Source: Ruegeria meonggei (GTDB lineage: Bacteria > Pseudomonadota > Alphaproteobacteria > Rhodobacterales > Rhodobacteraceae). From it: a DNA stretch of 64,000 bases. Under the pieces are notes generated by a model that made no database searches, was not told the DNA's origin, and saw only the letters and a program-made list of their open reading frames with translations. Numbering within the stretch: the stretch's first letter is position 1; each line of letters begins with the position of its first letter. This document shows, piece after piece, positions 42,941-52,916 of the stretch. The position numbers and the translations under genes are program-made. The stretch is from NCBI RefSeq assembly GCF_900172215.1, contig NZ_FWFP01000008.1, positions 1 through 64,000 on the forward strand, in the 5' to 3' direction.

Positions 42941-44043
42941 GAAAAGGTCTTTCTGGGATCAAACGCATCGCGGACACCTTCAAAGATGAAGACCAGCAGC
43001 GACAGCATAATGGCAAAGGTAAAAAAAGCGGTGAAGGCCAGCCAGGGTGCCTGCAGGTTCTGCTTGGCCTGCAAGGTCAGCTCACCCAGAGATGGGGCCG
43101 AGGAAGGCAAGCCAAAGCCAAGGAAATCCAGCGAGGCCAAGCCCCCGATCGTGCCCGTCACAATGAACGGCATAAAGGTCAACGTCGCCACCATGGCGTT
43201 GGGTAGCATATGCCGGAACATAATGGTGCCGTTCCCCACGCCCAGCGCTCGCGCGGCGCGCACATATTCCAGATTTCGCGCCCGCAGGAATTCGGCGCGC
43301 ACAACGCCGACCAGCCCTGTCCAACTGAAGAGGATCATCAGAGCGACCAATAACCAGAAACTGCGCCCCAAAATGGCGAACATGATGATGATGACATAAA
43401 GTGACGGGGTGGCCGACCAGATCTCGATAACCCGCTGGAAGATCAGGTCCAGCCAGCCGCCAAAAAAGCCTTGAATGGCCCCGGCAAAAATACCGATCAA
43501 GCTGGCGACACCGGTTACCATCAACGTAAACAGGATCGACAGGCGGAAGCCGTAAATCACCCGCGCCAGCACGTCACGCTTGGTGTCATCTGTTCCCAGC
43601 AGGTTTTGACCATTGGGCGGCAAAGGGGCCGCGCCCGGGCGATCCACGCTGGTGGTGTAGGAGTAGGGAATCAACGGCCAGATGGCCCAACCACGTTCGA
43701 ACCCGTCGGCCTGGAACGTGCCGGCCTGGATCTGGTCAATGATGCCGTCCGGGTCGTCGAAACAGGCTTCAAGCCCACCGCTGTCGATCAGGCATTGCAC
43801 CTCGGGGTCGCGGTAGATGGCTTCGGTCTGAAAGTCCCCGCCAAAATCAGTTTCGGCATAGAAGTTGAAAACCGGCGTATAGAACTCACCCCGGTATTTA
43901 ACCAGGATCGGTTTGTCGTTTGCGATGAACTCAGCAAACAGGGACAGGCCGAACAGCACCGAGAAAATCAATAACGACCAGAACGCCCGACCATTGCGCC
44001 GGAAATTGCGCCAGCGGCGCTGGTTCAGGGGAGACAGTGCCAT
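42937..44043 (-). CDS. yejE: Oligopeptide ABC importer permease (YejE-like)
   Basis: 368 aa from MALSPLNQRRWRNF (GGGAGGGG site). An N-terminal helix, a long periplasmic insert (about residues 45-150) characteristic of YejE, then five helices with the ABC-contact loop EYVRAARALGVGN. It starts one base after the yejB stop. Confidence 0.93.
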   Translation of the reverse strand: MALSPLNQRRWRNFRRNGRAFWSLLIFSVLFGLSLFAEFIANDKPILVKYRGEFYTPVFNFYAETDFGGDFQTEAIYRDPEVQCLIDSGGLEACFDDPDGIIDQIQAGTFQADGFERGWAIWPLIPYSYTTSVDRPGAAPLPPNGQNLLGTDDTKRDVLARVIYGFRLSILFTLMVTGVASLIGIFAGAIQGFFGGWLDLIFQRVIEIWSATPSLYVIIIMFAILGRSFWLLVALMILFSWTGLVGVVRAEFLRARNLEYVRAARALGVGNGTIMFRHMLPNAMVATLTFMPFIVTGTIGGLASLDFLGFGLPSSAPSLGELTLQAKQNLQAPWLAFTAFFTFAIMLSLLVFIFEGVRDAFDPRKTFS

Positions 44044-44044
44044 G

Positions 44045-45130
44045 TTACCCCTCCCGCTTTTCGAAATCGATACGGGGGTCGACCACCACATACATCAGGT
44101 CACTGATGATGCCGACAACCAGCCCCATCAGGCCAAAGATAAACAGCGTGCCAAAGATCACCGGGTAATCCCGAGCGACAGCGGCCTCAAAGCCCAGACG
44201 TCCCAGACCGTCCAGCGAGAAGATGGTTTCGATGATGATCGAGCCGCCAAAAAACACCCCGATGAACACGGCTGGGAAACCCGCAATCACGATCAGCATC
44301 GCGTTGCGGAACACATGCCCGTACAGCACCTTGCTTTCGCTCAGCCCTTTGGCACGTGCGGTCATCACGTATTGTTTTTTGATCTCGTCCAGAAACGAAT
44401 TCTTGGTCAGTAGCGTCAGCGTTGCAAAGGCAGAAATCGTAAGCGCAATAATCGGCAATGCGATATGCCACGCGTAATCTGCGATTTTGCCGAACAGGCT
44501 TAGGCTGTCCCAATTATCCGACGTCAGCCCGCGCAGGGGGAAGATCTGCCAGTACGACCCGCCAGCAAACAGCACCAACAACAGGATCGCGAACAAAAAA
44601 CCTGGAATCGCATAGGCAACAATGATGGCCCCGCTGGTCCAGGTATCAAAGGTCGAACCGTCCTTGATCGCCTTGCGAATGCCCAGCGGGATCGACACCA
44701 GATAGGCGATCAGGGTGGACCACAGGCCCAGTGAGATCGAAACGGGCATTTTTTCCAACACCAGATCAATCACGCTGATCGACCGGAAATAACTTTGGCC
44801 AAAATCCAGCGTCATGTAATTGCCCATCATCGTCAGGAACCGTTCGAGCGGTGGTTTGTCGAACCCGAACTCCTTCTCCAGATCTTCGATGAATTCCTTC
44901 GGCAGACCGCGCGCGCCTATATATTCGCTATCAGAGCCAAAGGTTTCTTCGGCAGGGGCACCTTCGCCGCCTGCAAAACCGGCAAAAACATCTCCCTCAC
45001 CCTGCATTTGGGCAAGAATTTGTTCGATCGGACCGCCTGGAACAAATTGCACCAGGGTGAAGTTTACGATCATGATGCCCAGCAACGTCGGAATAACCAG
45101 CAACAGCCGGCGAAGAATATACGCGCCCAA
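44045..45130 (-). CDS. yejB: Oligopeptide ABC importer permease (YejB-like)
   Basis: 361 aa with a TTG start ([20 protein letters not shown]), GAGG nine bases upstream. Six membrane segments; the loop [15 protein letters not shown] contacts the ATPase. The periplasmic insert near residues 45-75 ([14 protein letters not shown]) is typical of YejB. Six bases separate it from yejA. Confidence 0.93.
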   Translation of the reverse strand: MGAYILRRLLLVIPTLLGIMIVNFTLVQFVPGGPIEQILAQMQGEGDVFAGFAGGEGAPAEETFGSDSEYIGARGLPKEFIEDLEKEFGFDKPPLERFLTMMGNYMTLDFGQSYFRSISVIDLVLEKMPVSISLGLWSTLIAYLVSIPLGIRKAIKDGSTFDTWTSGAIIVAYAIPGFLFAILLLVLFAGGSYWQIFPLRGLTSDNWDSLSLFGKIADYAWHIALPIIALTISAFATLTLLTKNSFLDEIKKQYVMTARAKGLSESKVLYGHVFRNAMLIVIAGFPAVFIGVFFGGSIIIETIFSLDGLGRLGFEAAVARDYPVIFGTLFIFGLMGLVVGIISDLMYVVVDPRIDFEKREG

Positions 45131-45136
45131 AGTTCT

Positions 45137-47083
45137 TTACCTCACCGCGCCTGCGGCTTTGAGTTTCTGATACTTCTCTTCATTGAACCACCAGAAGTCA
45201 AACTGCCCAACGGCCAGAGGCGGAAGAACCTCAGGGTGCTCGAACATGTCGTAATAGGCAACCCAGGTATCCGACACATATCCAGTAGGAACCTGAATGC
45301 GCATATGCCGTAAGACACGGTCCAACGCCTTTAACGCAGCAATTTCCTCTTCGCGCGATTTGGTTTCGAGCGACGCGTCGATTATGGCATCCACAAGCGG
45401 GCTTTGCAGTGATTGAGGATTATAGGACGACACAACCGCCGTTTCCGAGCCATAGGATTGCTTCAGCCCCGTACCCGCCTCCAGAAACGTTTGATTGCGG
45501 AAAAATATCATGTCGAAATCTTTGTCGTAATACCGCTGTATCCACTGCGCGCTATCGGCCTTTTCAACAGTCACGCCAACGCCAAAGCTTTCGAGGCTAC
45601 CGGCATAGGTTGTAACGATGGCCTCAGCCGTGTCCGACGAAGAGGCATTCAGCATGATTGTAACATTCAGCGGATTGCCATCGGAATCCCGCAACTTCCC
45701 GTCACCAGAAACTGACCATCCCGCCTCTTCAAACAGCTTCAATGCCGTTCTCTTGTTGCGGCGATCCACGGTGCGAGAGGCGTTTGAATTGTGCGCGCGC
45801 ACGGCCTCTTCAGAGAATATCTCTGCGGGAACAAGATCGCCCAACGATTCCAGGAAGGCTTTTTCAGCACCGGTGGGTAGCCCATCAGCCGCGACTTCGG
45901 AGTTCTCTGCAAAGGAATGGCGCTGTTCCGTTAGGCCATATTGCAGCGACTCGGACGTCCATTCAAAATTGAAAGCCAGCCCAAGCGCCTCGCGCACTTT
46001 GATATTGTCAAAAGGCGCGCGCTGCATGTTGAAGATGAAGCCCGTGGGCGAGGGCGGCGTCATGACGGGAATGCTCTCGCGCTTTACGTACCCCTTGTCG
46101 ACCGCCGGAAAATCATAGCCGGTCGCCCATTTCTTTGTACTGCCTTCGGCCCGGAAATTATAAACGCCAGCTTTGAACGCCTCAAATTCTGCAGCGTCAT
46201 CTGCGAAATACTCGACCCGCACGGTTTCGAAATTGTGCCGACCGACATTGATGGGCAATTTCCAGCCCCAGTAGTCCGGATTACGCCGATAAAGGATGTA
46301 CCGGTTCAGTTCAAAATCATCGACCACATATGGACCGCTGCCCATCGGTGTCAGCAGGCTTTGCTTGTCCAACCGCTCGCCTGTTTCTTCATACCAGGCT
46401 TTTGAAAACACAGGCGTTCCGCCGACTTGCGAGATCAGAGACCGCCGTGAAATCCCGTCGACAAAATTGAATTTGATCGTATGGTCATCAATGATCTCAT
46501 ACCCTTCGATGCGCTGCTTAACTGCACGCGCATAACTGCGAATACCCTGCTCCAGGAAAAGGTCATGAGTGAACGCCGCGTCATGTGCCGTCAAAGGCGT
46601 GCCGTCGGCGAACCGGGCCTCGGGCCGCATGTAAAAGATGCACCATTCCTTGGTGCTTGGGTACTCTACGGCTTCAGCGAGCAGACCATAGGCCTCGGTA
46701 ATGGAATCCGCCGGTGAGGCTGACCCGAACGGACTGTCTCCAAACATGCTTTCTGCGATCAACCCGGAATAGCGACCGGCTTTGCCCTGCCAGTTAAAGC
46801 GATTCATGCCATCAAACGTGCCGCGGGTTGAAACCGAAATCTCGCCGCCAATCGGCGCATCTGGATTCACATAGTCAAAATGCTTGAAATCCGGGGGGTA
46901 TTTAAGATCACCAAAGTAAGAATATCCGTGCGCCTTGATGATTTTTTCGCTGCCCTCACCTGCGGCAAACACCCCATTGATACCCGGCGTCATCGCGGCC
47001 ACCGCACTCCCGCCCAACAGCTGCAAGGCAGTCCGCCGTTTTATGGTAGTGGTCTGCGTCGATCTGTTGCGAATCTTTGTCAT
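45137..47083 (-). CDS. yejA: Oligopeptide-binding periplasmic protein (YejA-like)
   Basis: 648 aa SBP family 5 protein. The N-terminus IKRRTALQLLGGSAVAAM has a twin-arginine followed by a hydrophobic stretch, so Tat export is plausible; cleavage would fall near FAAGE. The mature part starts HGYSYFGDLKYPPDFKHFDY, close to YejA. It captures peptides for the YejBEF transporter and is first in the operon. Confidence 0.93.
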   Translation of the reverse strand: MTKIRNRSTQTTTIKRRTALQLLGGSAVAAMTPGINGVFAAGEGSEKIIKAHGYSYFGDLKYPPDFKHFDYVNPDAPIGGEISVSTRGTFDGMNRFNWQGKAGRYSGLIAESMFGDSPFGSASPADSITEAYGLLAEAVEYPSTKEWCIFYMRPEARFADGTPLTAHDAAFTHDLFLEQGIRSYARAVKQRIEGYEIIDDHTIKFNFVDGISRRSLISQVGGTPVFSKAWYEETGERLDKQSLLTPMGSGPYVVDDFELNRYILYRRNPDYWGWKLPINVGRHNFETVRVEYFADDAAEFEAFKAGVYNFRAEGSTKKWATGYDFPAVDKGYVKRESIPVMTPPSPTGFIFNMQRAPFDNIKVREALGLAFNFEWTSESLQYGLTEQRHSFAENSEVAADGLPTGAEKAFLESLGDLVPAEIFSEEAVRAHNSNASRTVDRRNKRTALKLFEEAGWSVSGDGKLRDSDGNPLNVTIMLNASSSDTAEAIVTTYAGSLESFGVGVTVEKADSAQWIQRYYDKDFDMIFFRNQTFLEAGTGLKQSYGSETAVVSSYNPQSLQSPLVDAIIDASLETKSREEEIAALKALDRVLRHMRIQVPTGYVSDTWVAYYDMFEHPEVLPPLAVGQFDFWWFNEEKYQKLKAAGAVR

Positions 47084-47200
47084 GCTCGCCTCTCCTACAA
47101 CCCTATTGGACGTCTTAATGCGCCTAAACCTTGCTAAAAGGCCAGCACTGTCAGTTTCAAGTTTAGAATGCGTGAACGCTTTGTGAAGTTCTTCTTAGAC

Positions 47201-47234
47201 AAAAAAATAAAGCCGCTGCACAGGGCAGCGGCTT
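47201..47234 (-). terminator. Rho-independent terminator of cycM
   Basis: AAGCCGCTGC / GCAGCGGCTT stem with a 5-base loop, then TATTTTTTT on the minus strand, 28 bases after the cycM stop. Confidence 0.94.
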
Positions 47235-47261
47235 TGAAACTCATCGTTGCAGGTCGCAGGA

Positions 47262-47771
47262 TCAGTTGCCGATGGTCTGCAGGTAAGCAATCAGGTCTGC
47301 ACGGTCCTGTGGCTTTTTCAGGCCTGCAAAGCTCATGGAAGTGCCCGAAATATATGCGCTTGGGCGCGTTATGAACGCATCCAGGGCTTCGGGTGTCCAG
47401 TTGCCGCCATGGGCCTGCATTGAGGCCGAATAGCCGGTGAAGCCTTTGGCCGACGCAACCGGGCGGTCGACGACGCCAAACAAGTAGGGTCCAGTGCCGT
47501 TTGCGCCATCTTCCAGCTTGTGGCACGCGGTACACTTGCGGAACACTCTGGCGCCCTTTTCCGGATCGGCGGCGGCCAGCATTTCCTCAAACACCACCTC
47601 TTCACCGTCAGCGCTTTCACCGGCGCTTTCGGTCTCGATGATGTAGGAAGCTGTCTCACCATGCCCGTCGGCGTGGTAAAGCATTTCGGCGCCCCATTTG
47701 GCGAGAAGCAGCACCAGGAAGGTGCCAAACAGGCCTGCCGCGGCCTTGGTAACTGTCATCGTGTCGAACAT
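47262..47771 (-). CDS. cycM: Membrane-anchored cytochrome c552
   Basis: About 169 aa from MFDTMTVTKAAAGLFG. An uncleaved N-terminal membrane anchor (residues 9-25), an acidic linker, then a class I cytochrome c with heme motif CTACH at 80-84 and distal Met in GTSMSFAGLKK. It carries electrons from bc1 to terminal oxidases, plausibly including the cbb3 oxidase here. An in-frame ATG at 47786 is an alternative start. Divergent from pheA. Confidence 0.92.
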   Translation of the reverse strand: MFDTMTVTKAAAGLFGTFLVLLLAKWGAEMLYHADGHGETASYIIETESAGESADGEEVVFEEMLAAADPEKGARVFRKCTACHKLEDGANGTGPYLFGVVDRPVASAKGFTGYSASMQAHGGNWTPEALDAFITRPSAYISGTSMSFAGLKKPQDRADLIAYLQTIGN

Positions 47772-47890
47772 TGATCGCGTGTCCATTTCAGCTGTCTGCG
47801 GGGTGTCTAAGGCTTCCCCTTGCAAGAGGCAAGGTATAGACACCGCGACTAAACGCCCAATTCAAGAACTTGTTGCACGGAATCGACCAA

Positions 47891-48724
47891 ATGACCAAAC
47901 GTATCGCATTTCAGGGTGAACCCGGCGCCTATAGCCACGAGGCCTGCCGCAATGCCCGCCCCGATATGGAGGCCCTGCCCTGCCGCACGTTCGAGGATGT
48001 TATCGAATCGGTTCGGGCCGGTGACGCTGATCTGGCCATGCTGCCGGTCGAAAACACCACCTATGGCCGGGTCGCTGATATTCATCGCCTTCTGCCCCAT
48101 AGTGGGCTGCATATCATCGACGAAGCTTTTGTCCGCGTGCATATCAACCTGCTGGCAGTCCCAGGTGCAACGTTGTCCGACGTGACCGAGGCGCATTCGC
48201 ATCTGGTATTGCTGCCGCAATGCGCGGGTTTTCTGAAGGAACACAACATCCGGGGTCGGGTGAGCCCCGACAACGCCCGCGCCGCGCGCGAGGTTTCGGA
48301 ACAGGGCGATTTGCATTCGGCGGCGCTGGCCAGCGAACTGGCCGGGGAAATCTATGGCCTCAACGTGCTGGCGCGCCATATCGAGGACCGCGACAACAAC
48401 ACGACCCGGTTTCTGGTGATGTCACGGCAAACAGACATGTCACGGCGCGGTGATCACGGCATGATCACCAGCTTTGTGTTTCAGGTGCGCAACATTCCGG
48501 CGGCGCTGTACAAGGCGATGGGCGGGTTCGCGACCAATGGGATCAACATGACCAAGCTGGAAAGCTACATGGTCGATGGCTCGTTTACTGCGACCCTGTT
48601 TTATGCGGACATCGTCGGTCACCCGGACGACCGGAACGTGCAGCTGGCCATGGATGAGCTGCAGCATTTCACCACCAATGTGGAAATTCTGGGTGTCTAT
48701 CCGGCAGCGCAACCGCGCGGATAG
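47891..48724 (+). CDS. pheA: Prephenate dehydratase
   Basis: 277 aa from MTKRIAFQGEPGAYS; the upstream open frame is not family-like. The catalytic domain covers residues 4-180 with VENTTYGRV and the Thr-Arg-Phe motif NNTTRFLV, followed by a C-terminal ACT domain (TSFVFQVRNIPAALYKAMGG) that binds phenylalanine for feedback control. It lacks a chorismate mutase domain. It converts prephenate to phenylpyruvate. Confidence 0.96.
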   Translation: MTKRIAFQGEPGAYSHEACRNARPDMEALPCRTFEDVIESVRAGDADLAMLPVENTTYGRVADIHRLLPHSGLHIIDEAFVRVHINLLAVPGATLSDVTEAHSHLVLLPQCAGFLKEHNIRGRVSPDNARAAREVSEQGDLHSAALASELAGEIYGLNVLARHIEDRDNNTTRFLVMSRQTDMSRRGDHGMITSFVFQVRNIPAALYKAMGGFATNGINMTKLESYMVDGSFTATLFYADIVGHPDDRNVQLAMDELQHFTTNVEILGVYPAAQPRG

Positions 48725-48725
48725 A

Positions 48726-49196
48726 TCAGGCCGCCGTGTATCGTTTGGACACGGTGCCGGTACCTTGCCGGTAATCGACAAACCCCATTGCGCTGTAATA
48801 GGCCAAACCTTCGTCATTCCGGGAGGAAATCGTCGCGTCTATTACCGTAGTTCCTGAGGCCTGCACAGCCCTCAGCGTCGGGTGAAACAAAGCGCGCCCC
48901 ACGCCGCGGCGGGCAGCGGATGGGCGTATATGTGTCCCGATCACACCTCAGCCTTCGGGGGCGCCGTAAGGATTGCCCTCGATCGTGTGTTTCACCGCTT
49001 GAAACCCCAAGACCTGACCCTGTGCATCCAAAGCCAAGTTACAACACAGCTGATCGGGATGCGCGGTGTAATGCGCCAGAGCAAACCTCGCATCGCTGTC
49101 CTTTCTGCGTTTCTCTGCAACCGCAAGATCCTGCAATATAGCAGAAATGCCTTCGACATCGTTTGTGGTGGCGTCGCGAATGATCAGCTTATCCAT
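48726..49196 (-). pseudogene. GNAT acetyltransferase gene interrupted by an in-frame TGA
   Basis: Two open segments lie in the same frame on the minus strand, separated only by a TGA at 48948-48950. The first gives MDKLIIRDATTNDVEGISAI to GAPEG; the second continues GVIGTHIRPSAARRGVGRAL, the acetyl-CoA-binding motif A of GNAT proteins, to YYSAMGFVDYRQG. Homologues would normally have Trp (TGG) at this place, so a single G-to-A change explains it. Without read-through the product lacks the cofactor site. A sequencing error cannot be excluded. Confidence 0.82.
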
Positions 49197-49213
49197 GCCA
49201 ATGTCCGGTTGAA

Positions 49214-49681
49214 CTAGGTCCCATGCAGGTGCCGCTCTTCAATTTCTCTGGCAAATTCTTTCAGACGCAGCTGGAAACGCCGCCGAAACCGGGTTTGCCC
49301 CAGCCGGAAGGATTGCAGCAAAAGCCGCGCAGGCAAGGATTTGGCCGCAAGCGTCATATCCACACTCAGCCGCGTTCTGCGCTGCGACAGGGCCAGAAAT
49401 TCGATCAGCGTGAATCCGTTCATGCCTTTGCTCGAAGCCTCAAATCGCATGTGTGACGGGGGCTCACACTCGGCCATTTGAATATCAACGTGACGCGGTT
49501 TGCCGCGCAGACGGAATTCGGTTTGCCAACTGGTACCGGGTACAACGCCCATATGGCCCGATATACGCCGTACCTCAATCCCACGTCTCATCGCCATGCG
49601 TTCAAACCGTTCAAAGTCGGCAACCATCTCGAACACCGCATTTACGGGGGCTTCGATATCTTCGCGCGCTGAAAACTGCAT
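49214..49681 (-). CDS. SRPBCC (START-like) family protein
   Basis: 155 aa beginning MQFSAREDIEAPVNAVFEMV, the polyketide-cyclase/CoxG-type START opening, with a central GTSWQTEFRLRGKPR strand pair and a basic C-terminal helix. It is probably a small hydrophobic-ligand binding protein; the ligand is unknown. It lies between nudC and the broken GNAT gene on the same strand. Confidence 0.82.
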   Translation of the reverse strand: MQFSAREDIEAPVNAVFEMVADFERFERMAMRRGIEVRRISGHMGVVPGTSWQTEFRLRGKPRHVDIQMAECEPPSHMRFEASSKGMNGFTLIEFLALSQRRTRLSVDMTLAAKSLPARLLLQSFRLGQTRFRRRFQLRLKEFAREIEERHLHGT

Positions 49682-49720
49682 AGTGGTTCTTGGTCTCTTA
49701 CCTTTTGGCCCAGTATTTTG

Positions 49721-50701
49721 TCAGTCAAGCGTATCCGCAAGCCAGTTTTGCAGCAGAAAATGTGCGATGGCCCCTTTTCGGGCTGGCAGTATCGTCGGGT
49801 GTTCGCCAGCAAAGGCCTGCATCATCTCGGACTTGGTGACCCAGATCGCGTCTTCGATTTCGACCGGGTCTATGGTGATTTCACGCGCCAGCGCCTCACC
49901 GGCACAACCGAACATCAGCGAGGCCGGAAAGGGCCAGGGCTGGCTGGACAGATAGCTGACCGCCCCAACAGGCACACCGGCCTCTTCCATGACTTCGCGC
50001 CGGACCGCGGCCTCAAGCGTCTCGCCGGGCTCAACAAATCCGGCCAGCAGCGAATACATCCCCTCGGGCCAGCCCGGAGACCGCCCCATCAGCACCGAAT
50101 CGCCATATGTGATCAACATGATCACCACCGGGTCGGTGCGCGGGAAATGCTGACCGCCGCAAGACGGGCAACTGCGCTGCCACCCGGCCTGCACAAGGTC
50201 GCTGGCCGCGCCGCACCGGGCGCAAAACCGATGCGTCTCATGCCAGCCGATCACGGCTTTGGCGGCTGCAGCCAATTCGGCGTCACGGGCGGACAGGCGG
50301 GTCATAATCCGACGCAATTCGGCAAACACATGGCCCTGGGGCAGATCCGGGTGCTGTTGTTCTGACCGGTCAAGAAAGGCCCCGACATCGGACAAGTCCA
50401 ACCCCTCGGCCGTCCAGTCCGAGATATCGAGGGCGAAGACCGGTGCCCCGTCCGACAGGCCCAGAAAGATGGGTTGCTCCACTTGGCCGCCTGGCCCGTT
50501 TTCGACCAACCCGTGCGTCATGGGTATGAGGCCCAATTGATCCAGCGCCTCTCCCTGCACCAGCGGTTTGCCGCGCCAGAACAGAAGACATGCCGCCCGA
50601 GGATGCGCCCGCGCCTGCGCCATCTGATCGGCGTCGCCCCGCATATGTGCCGCCCGATCCAACCCCGAGCCCCCAAACGTCACAAGTTCTGCGTGTTTCA
50701 T
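49721..50701 (-). CDS. nudC: NAD-capped RNA / NADH pyrophosphatase NudC
   Basis: 326 aa. Zinc site CARCGA...CPSCGG near residues 160-185, the Nudix box GFVEPGETLEAAVRREVMEE followed by AG, and the family motif SQPWPFPASLM. It hydrolyses NADH to NMNH and AMP and removes NAD caps from RNA. Complete, with all catalytic Glu residues. Confidence 0.95.
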   Translation of the reverse strand: MKHAELVTFGGSGLDRAAHMRGDADQMAQARAHPRAACLLFWRGKPLVQGEALDQLGLIPMTHGLVENGPGGQVEQPIFLGLSDGAPVFALDISDWTAEGLDLSDVGAFLDRSEQQHPDLPQGHVFAELRRIMTRLSARDAELAAAAKAVIGWHETHRFCARCGAASDLVQAGWQRSCPSCGGQHFPRTDPVVIMLITYGDSVLMGRSPGWPEGMYSLLAGFVEPGETLEAAVRREVMEEAGVPVGAVSYLSSQPWPFPASLMFGCAGEALAREITIDPVEIEDAIWVTKSEMMQAFAGEHPTILPARKGAIAHFLLQNWLADTLD

Positions 50702-50873
50702 AGATTATCCTTCGGGTCGTCGGCACAGGGCTGCCATGGCTGCACCTGTGTTGCAATGGCAATTCACGCCCCGGGATCTTTTGGCGCAATATCACCGCAT
50801 GTGCGCCTTACAAGTTGCATTCATTATACCTTTTGTTGAAAATGATTAAGGAATAACTGCCAGTAGTAGAAAT

Positions 50874-52748
50874 TTGACACGTTCCCCTCCTCTGTTGCAC
50901 GCCGTCTTGAAACTACGTATTCTTGCGACATCCGATTTACATATGAACCTGAATGGCTTCGATTATTATACCGATGCCCCGGAACCGACGATCGGGTTCA
51001 CACGTACGGCCAGCCTGATCCGCGCCGCCCGGCACGAGGCCGAGGGTGATCTGGTGCTGCTGTTCGACAACGGAGACTCGCTGCAAGGGACGCCGATCGG
51101 CGATTGGGCCATGGGACCAGCAAAAGCGCCGCATATCCTGATGCAGGCGTTCGGCGATCTGGGGTATGACGCGATTGGGCTGGGCAATCACGATTTCGGA
51201 TTTGGCCTGGATGTGCTGGATCGGGTTCTGGCGGACGCTCCTTGTCCGGTGATCTGCAGCAATGCACACCGTACAGATATGGCCTCGGTCTGGCAGGATC
51301 ATGTGATCTTGCACCGTACGGCACAGGTTCAGGACCAGAAGATTCCGCTTAAAATCGGCGTTTTTTCGGTTCTCCCATCGCAGACTGCCAAATGGGAAGC
51401 GCACCACTTGCGAGACAAGGTTGTCATGGACGATATCCTGACTTGCGCGCGGGATAAGGTGCAGGCCCTGCAAACGCAGGGCTGTGATCTGATCCTTGCC
51501 CTTGCCCATACCGGATTGGGATCCGCGGACGCGACACCCGGTTTGGAAAATGCCATTATTCCTCTGGCGGCCATTGACGGCATTGACGCGCTGATCGCTG
51601 GGCATTCCCATCTGACGCTGCCCGGTGCCGCGCATGACGGGATTGAACATGTCGATGCTGCCCGGGGTCTGGTGCATGGAAAACCGGTGGTCATGCCGGG
51701 ATCGGCTGGGTCCTATCTTGGGCTGATCGATCTGAAACTTGGTGCGACAGAAGCGGGCGGATGGTCCGTGCGGGACCGGCGGGCAGAACTGCGGCCCGTG
51801 TGCCCCGCACATTCCAAGGGATCGCCAGACCCGGTTGTCGAAGACCCGCGTTTGCTTGGTATTTTCGCCAACAGCCATGCCGAGACCCGCAAACGCGCGG
51901 CAGAACCCGTGGGCCGCTCTGACAGGCATTTGCACAGTTTCTTCAGCTTTTGCGCCCAGGATCGCGGGCTTTCTTTGGTTGCGGCGGCACAGGCGGCTGG
52001 TTTGCGCCCCTATCTTGTAGACACGCAGTTCAGAGATTTGCCCGTCCTGTCGGCGGTCTCTCCTTCCAAATTCGGCGGCCGTGCGGGCCCTAGGTTTTTT
52101 ACCAATGTACCACCCGGTGAAATCTGCCTGCGCCACGTGAATGACCTGTATGTTTTCCCTAACGAGCTGCAGGCCGTGGTGGTTACAGGCGAACAGATCC
52201 AGGACTGGCTGGACATGTCCGTTGGGGTTTTCAATCAGCTTTCACCGGATCATCAAACCGCTCTGGTCGATCCGAACCGGGCCGGGCACAACTTCGATGT
52301 TCTGCAAGGGCTGACCTATCAAATCGACCTGTCCCAGCCGCCACGTTTTGGCGCTGACGGAGGATTAATCGACCCGGGCCATCGGCGGGTTCAGGACATC
52401 CGCCATGACGGTCGCCCGTTGATGAACGATCAGCGCTTTGTTGTTGCGTTGAACAATTACCGGGCTATCGGCGGGGGGCTTTTCCCCTTTGTCGATCATG
52501 TCGATCGCATCACCCTGCCGGTTTTGTCCATTCAGCGATTGCTACAGGATTACCTGTCAGGACAATTGCCACCCGACCCGCTGGAACAGACCCCACACCC
52601 GTTTAGGTTCGCGCCCATGAACGCGTGTCAAACAACCCTAAGAACCGGTCAGGCCGCCCGTCAACATCTGGCAGAAATTGCAGAATTCGAACCACATATA
52701 GTTGGCTCGGATGAAGAGGGCTTTCTATTGATCCGATTGACACTCTGA
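50874..52748 (+). CDS. Cyclic-nucleotide 2'-phosphodiesterase / 5'-nucleotidase family protein
   Basis: Up to 624 aa. An N-terminal metallophosphoesterase domain with SDLHMNL, DNGDSLQG, GNHDFGFG, LAHTGLG and GHSHLTLPG metal motifs, then a C-terminal 5'-nucleotidase domain with NDLYVFPNEL and ALNNYRAIGGG. It resembles CpdB, but there is no signal peptide; the N-terminus goes almost directly into the catalytic motif, suggesting a cytoplasmic enzyme or a mis-set start. The only starts are TTG codons (50874, 50907) with weak ribosome binding sites. Confidence 0.85.
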   Translation: MTRSPPLLHAVLKLRILATSDLHMNLNGFDYYTDAPEPTIGFTRTASLIRAARHEAEGDLVLLFDNGDSLQGTPIGDWAMGPAKAPHILMQAFGDLGYDAIGLGNHDFGFGLDVLDRVLADAPCPVICSNAHRTDMASVWQDHVILHRTAQVQDQKIPLKIGVFSVLPSQTAKWEAHHLRDKVVMDDILTCARDKVQALQTQGCDLILALAHTGLGSADATPGLENAIIPLAAIDGIDALIAGHSHLTLPGAAHDGIEHVDAARGLVHGKPVVMPGSAGSYLGLIDLKLGATEAGGWSVRDRRAELRPVCPAHSKGSPDPVVEDPRLLGIFANSHAETRKRAAEPVGRSDRHLHSFFSFCAQDRGLSLVAAAQAAGLRPYLVDTQFRDLPVLSAVSPSKFGGRAGPRFFTNVPPGEICLRHVNDLYVFPNELQAVVVTGEQIQDWLDMSVGVFNQLSPDHQTALVDPNRAGHNFDVLQGLTYQIDLSQPPRFGADGGLIDPGHRRVQDIRHDGRPLMNDQRFVVALNNYRAIGGGLFPFVDHVDRITLPVLSIQRLLQDYLSGQLPPDPLEQTPHPFRFAPMNACQTTLRTGQAARQHLAEIAEFEPHIVGSDEEGFLLIRLTL

Positions 52749-52787
52749 CGGGTTGTCTTTCCGCCATCTGTTGCCTATATCCACCCC

Positions 52788-52883
52788 TGAGAGGTTGGCG
52801 CGGGCGAGCGCCTCGCCAACCTGGTCAGATCCGGAAGGAAGCAGCCACAACGAGCCCCGCTTGGGTCGATGTCCAACCTCTCA
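52788..52883 (+). ncRNA. ffs: Signal recognition particle RNA (4.5S type)
   Basis: The conserved apical domain GGTCAGATCCGGAAGGAAGC followed by AGCC is present. The ends pair as GAGAGGTTGG with CCAACCTCTC, giving a hairpin of about 96 nt, the bacterial small SRP RNA. It binds Ffh and directs ribosomes to the membrane. Ends are set by the terminal stem; mature ends may differ by a few bases. Confidence 0.93.
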
Positions 52884-52916
52884 CTTAAACAGACCATCAG
52901 CCGCAGGAGGGCTTTT

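Noticed and set aside
48948..48950. TGA as a selenocysteine codon in the GNAT gene
   Set aside because: GNAT proteins use no selenocysteine, homologues have Trp here, and no selenocysteine insertion element is evident after the codon.
50820..50860. Fur-box-like A+T-rich stretch before the nucleotidase gene
   Set aside because: Only a partial match (TGAAAATGATTAAGGA) to the 19-base consensus and no iron link to the neighbours.
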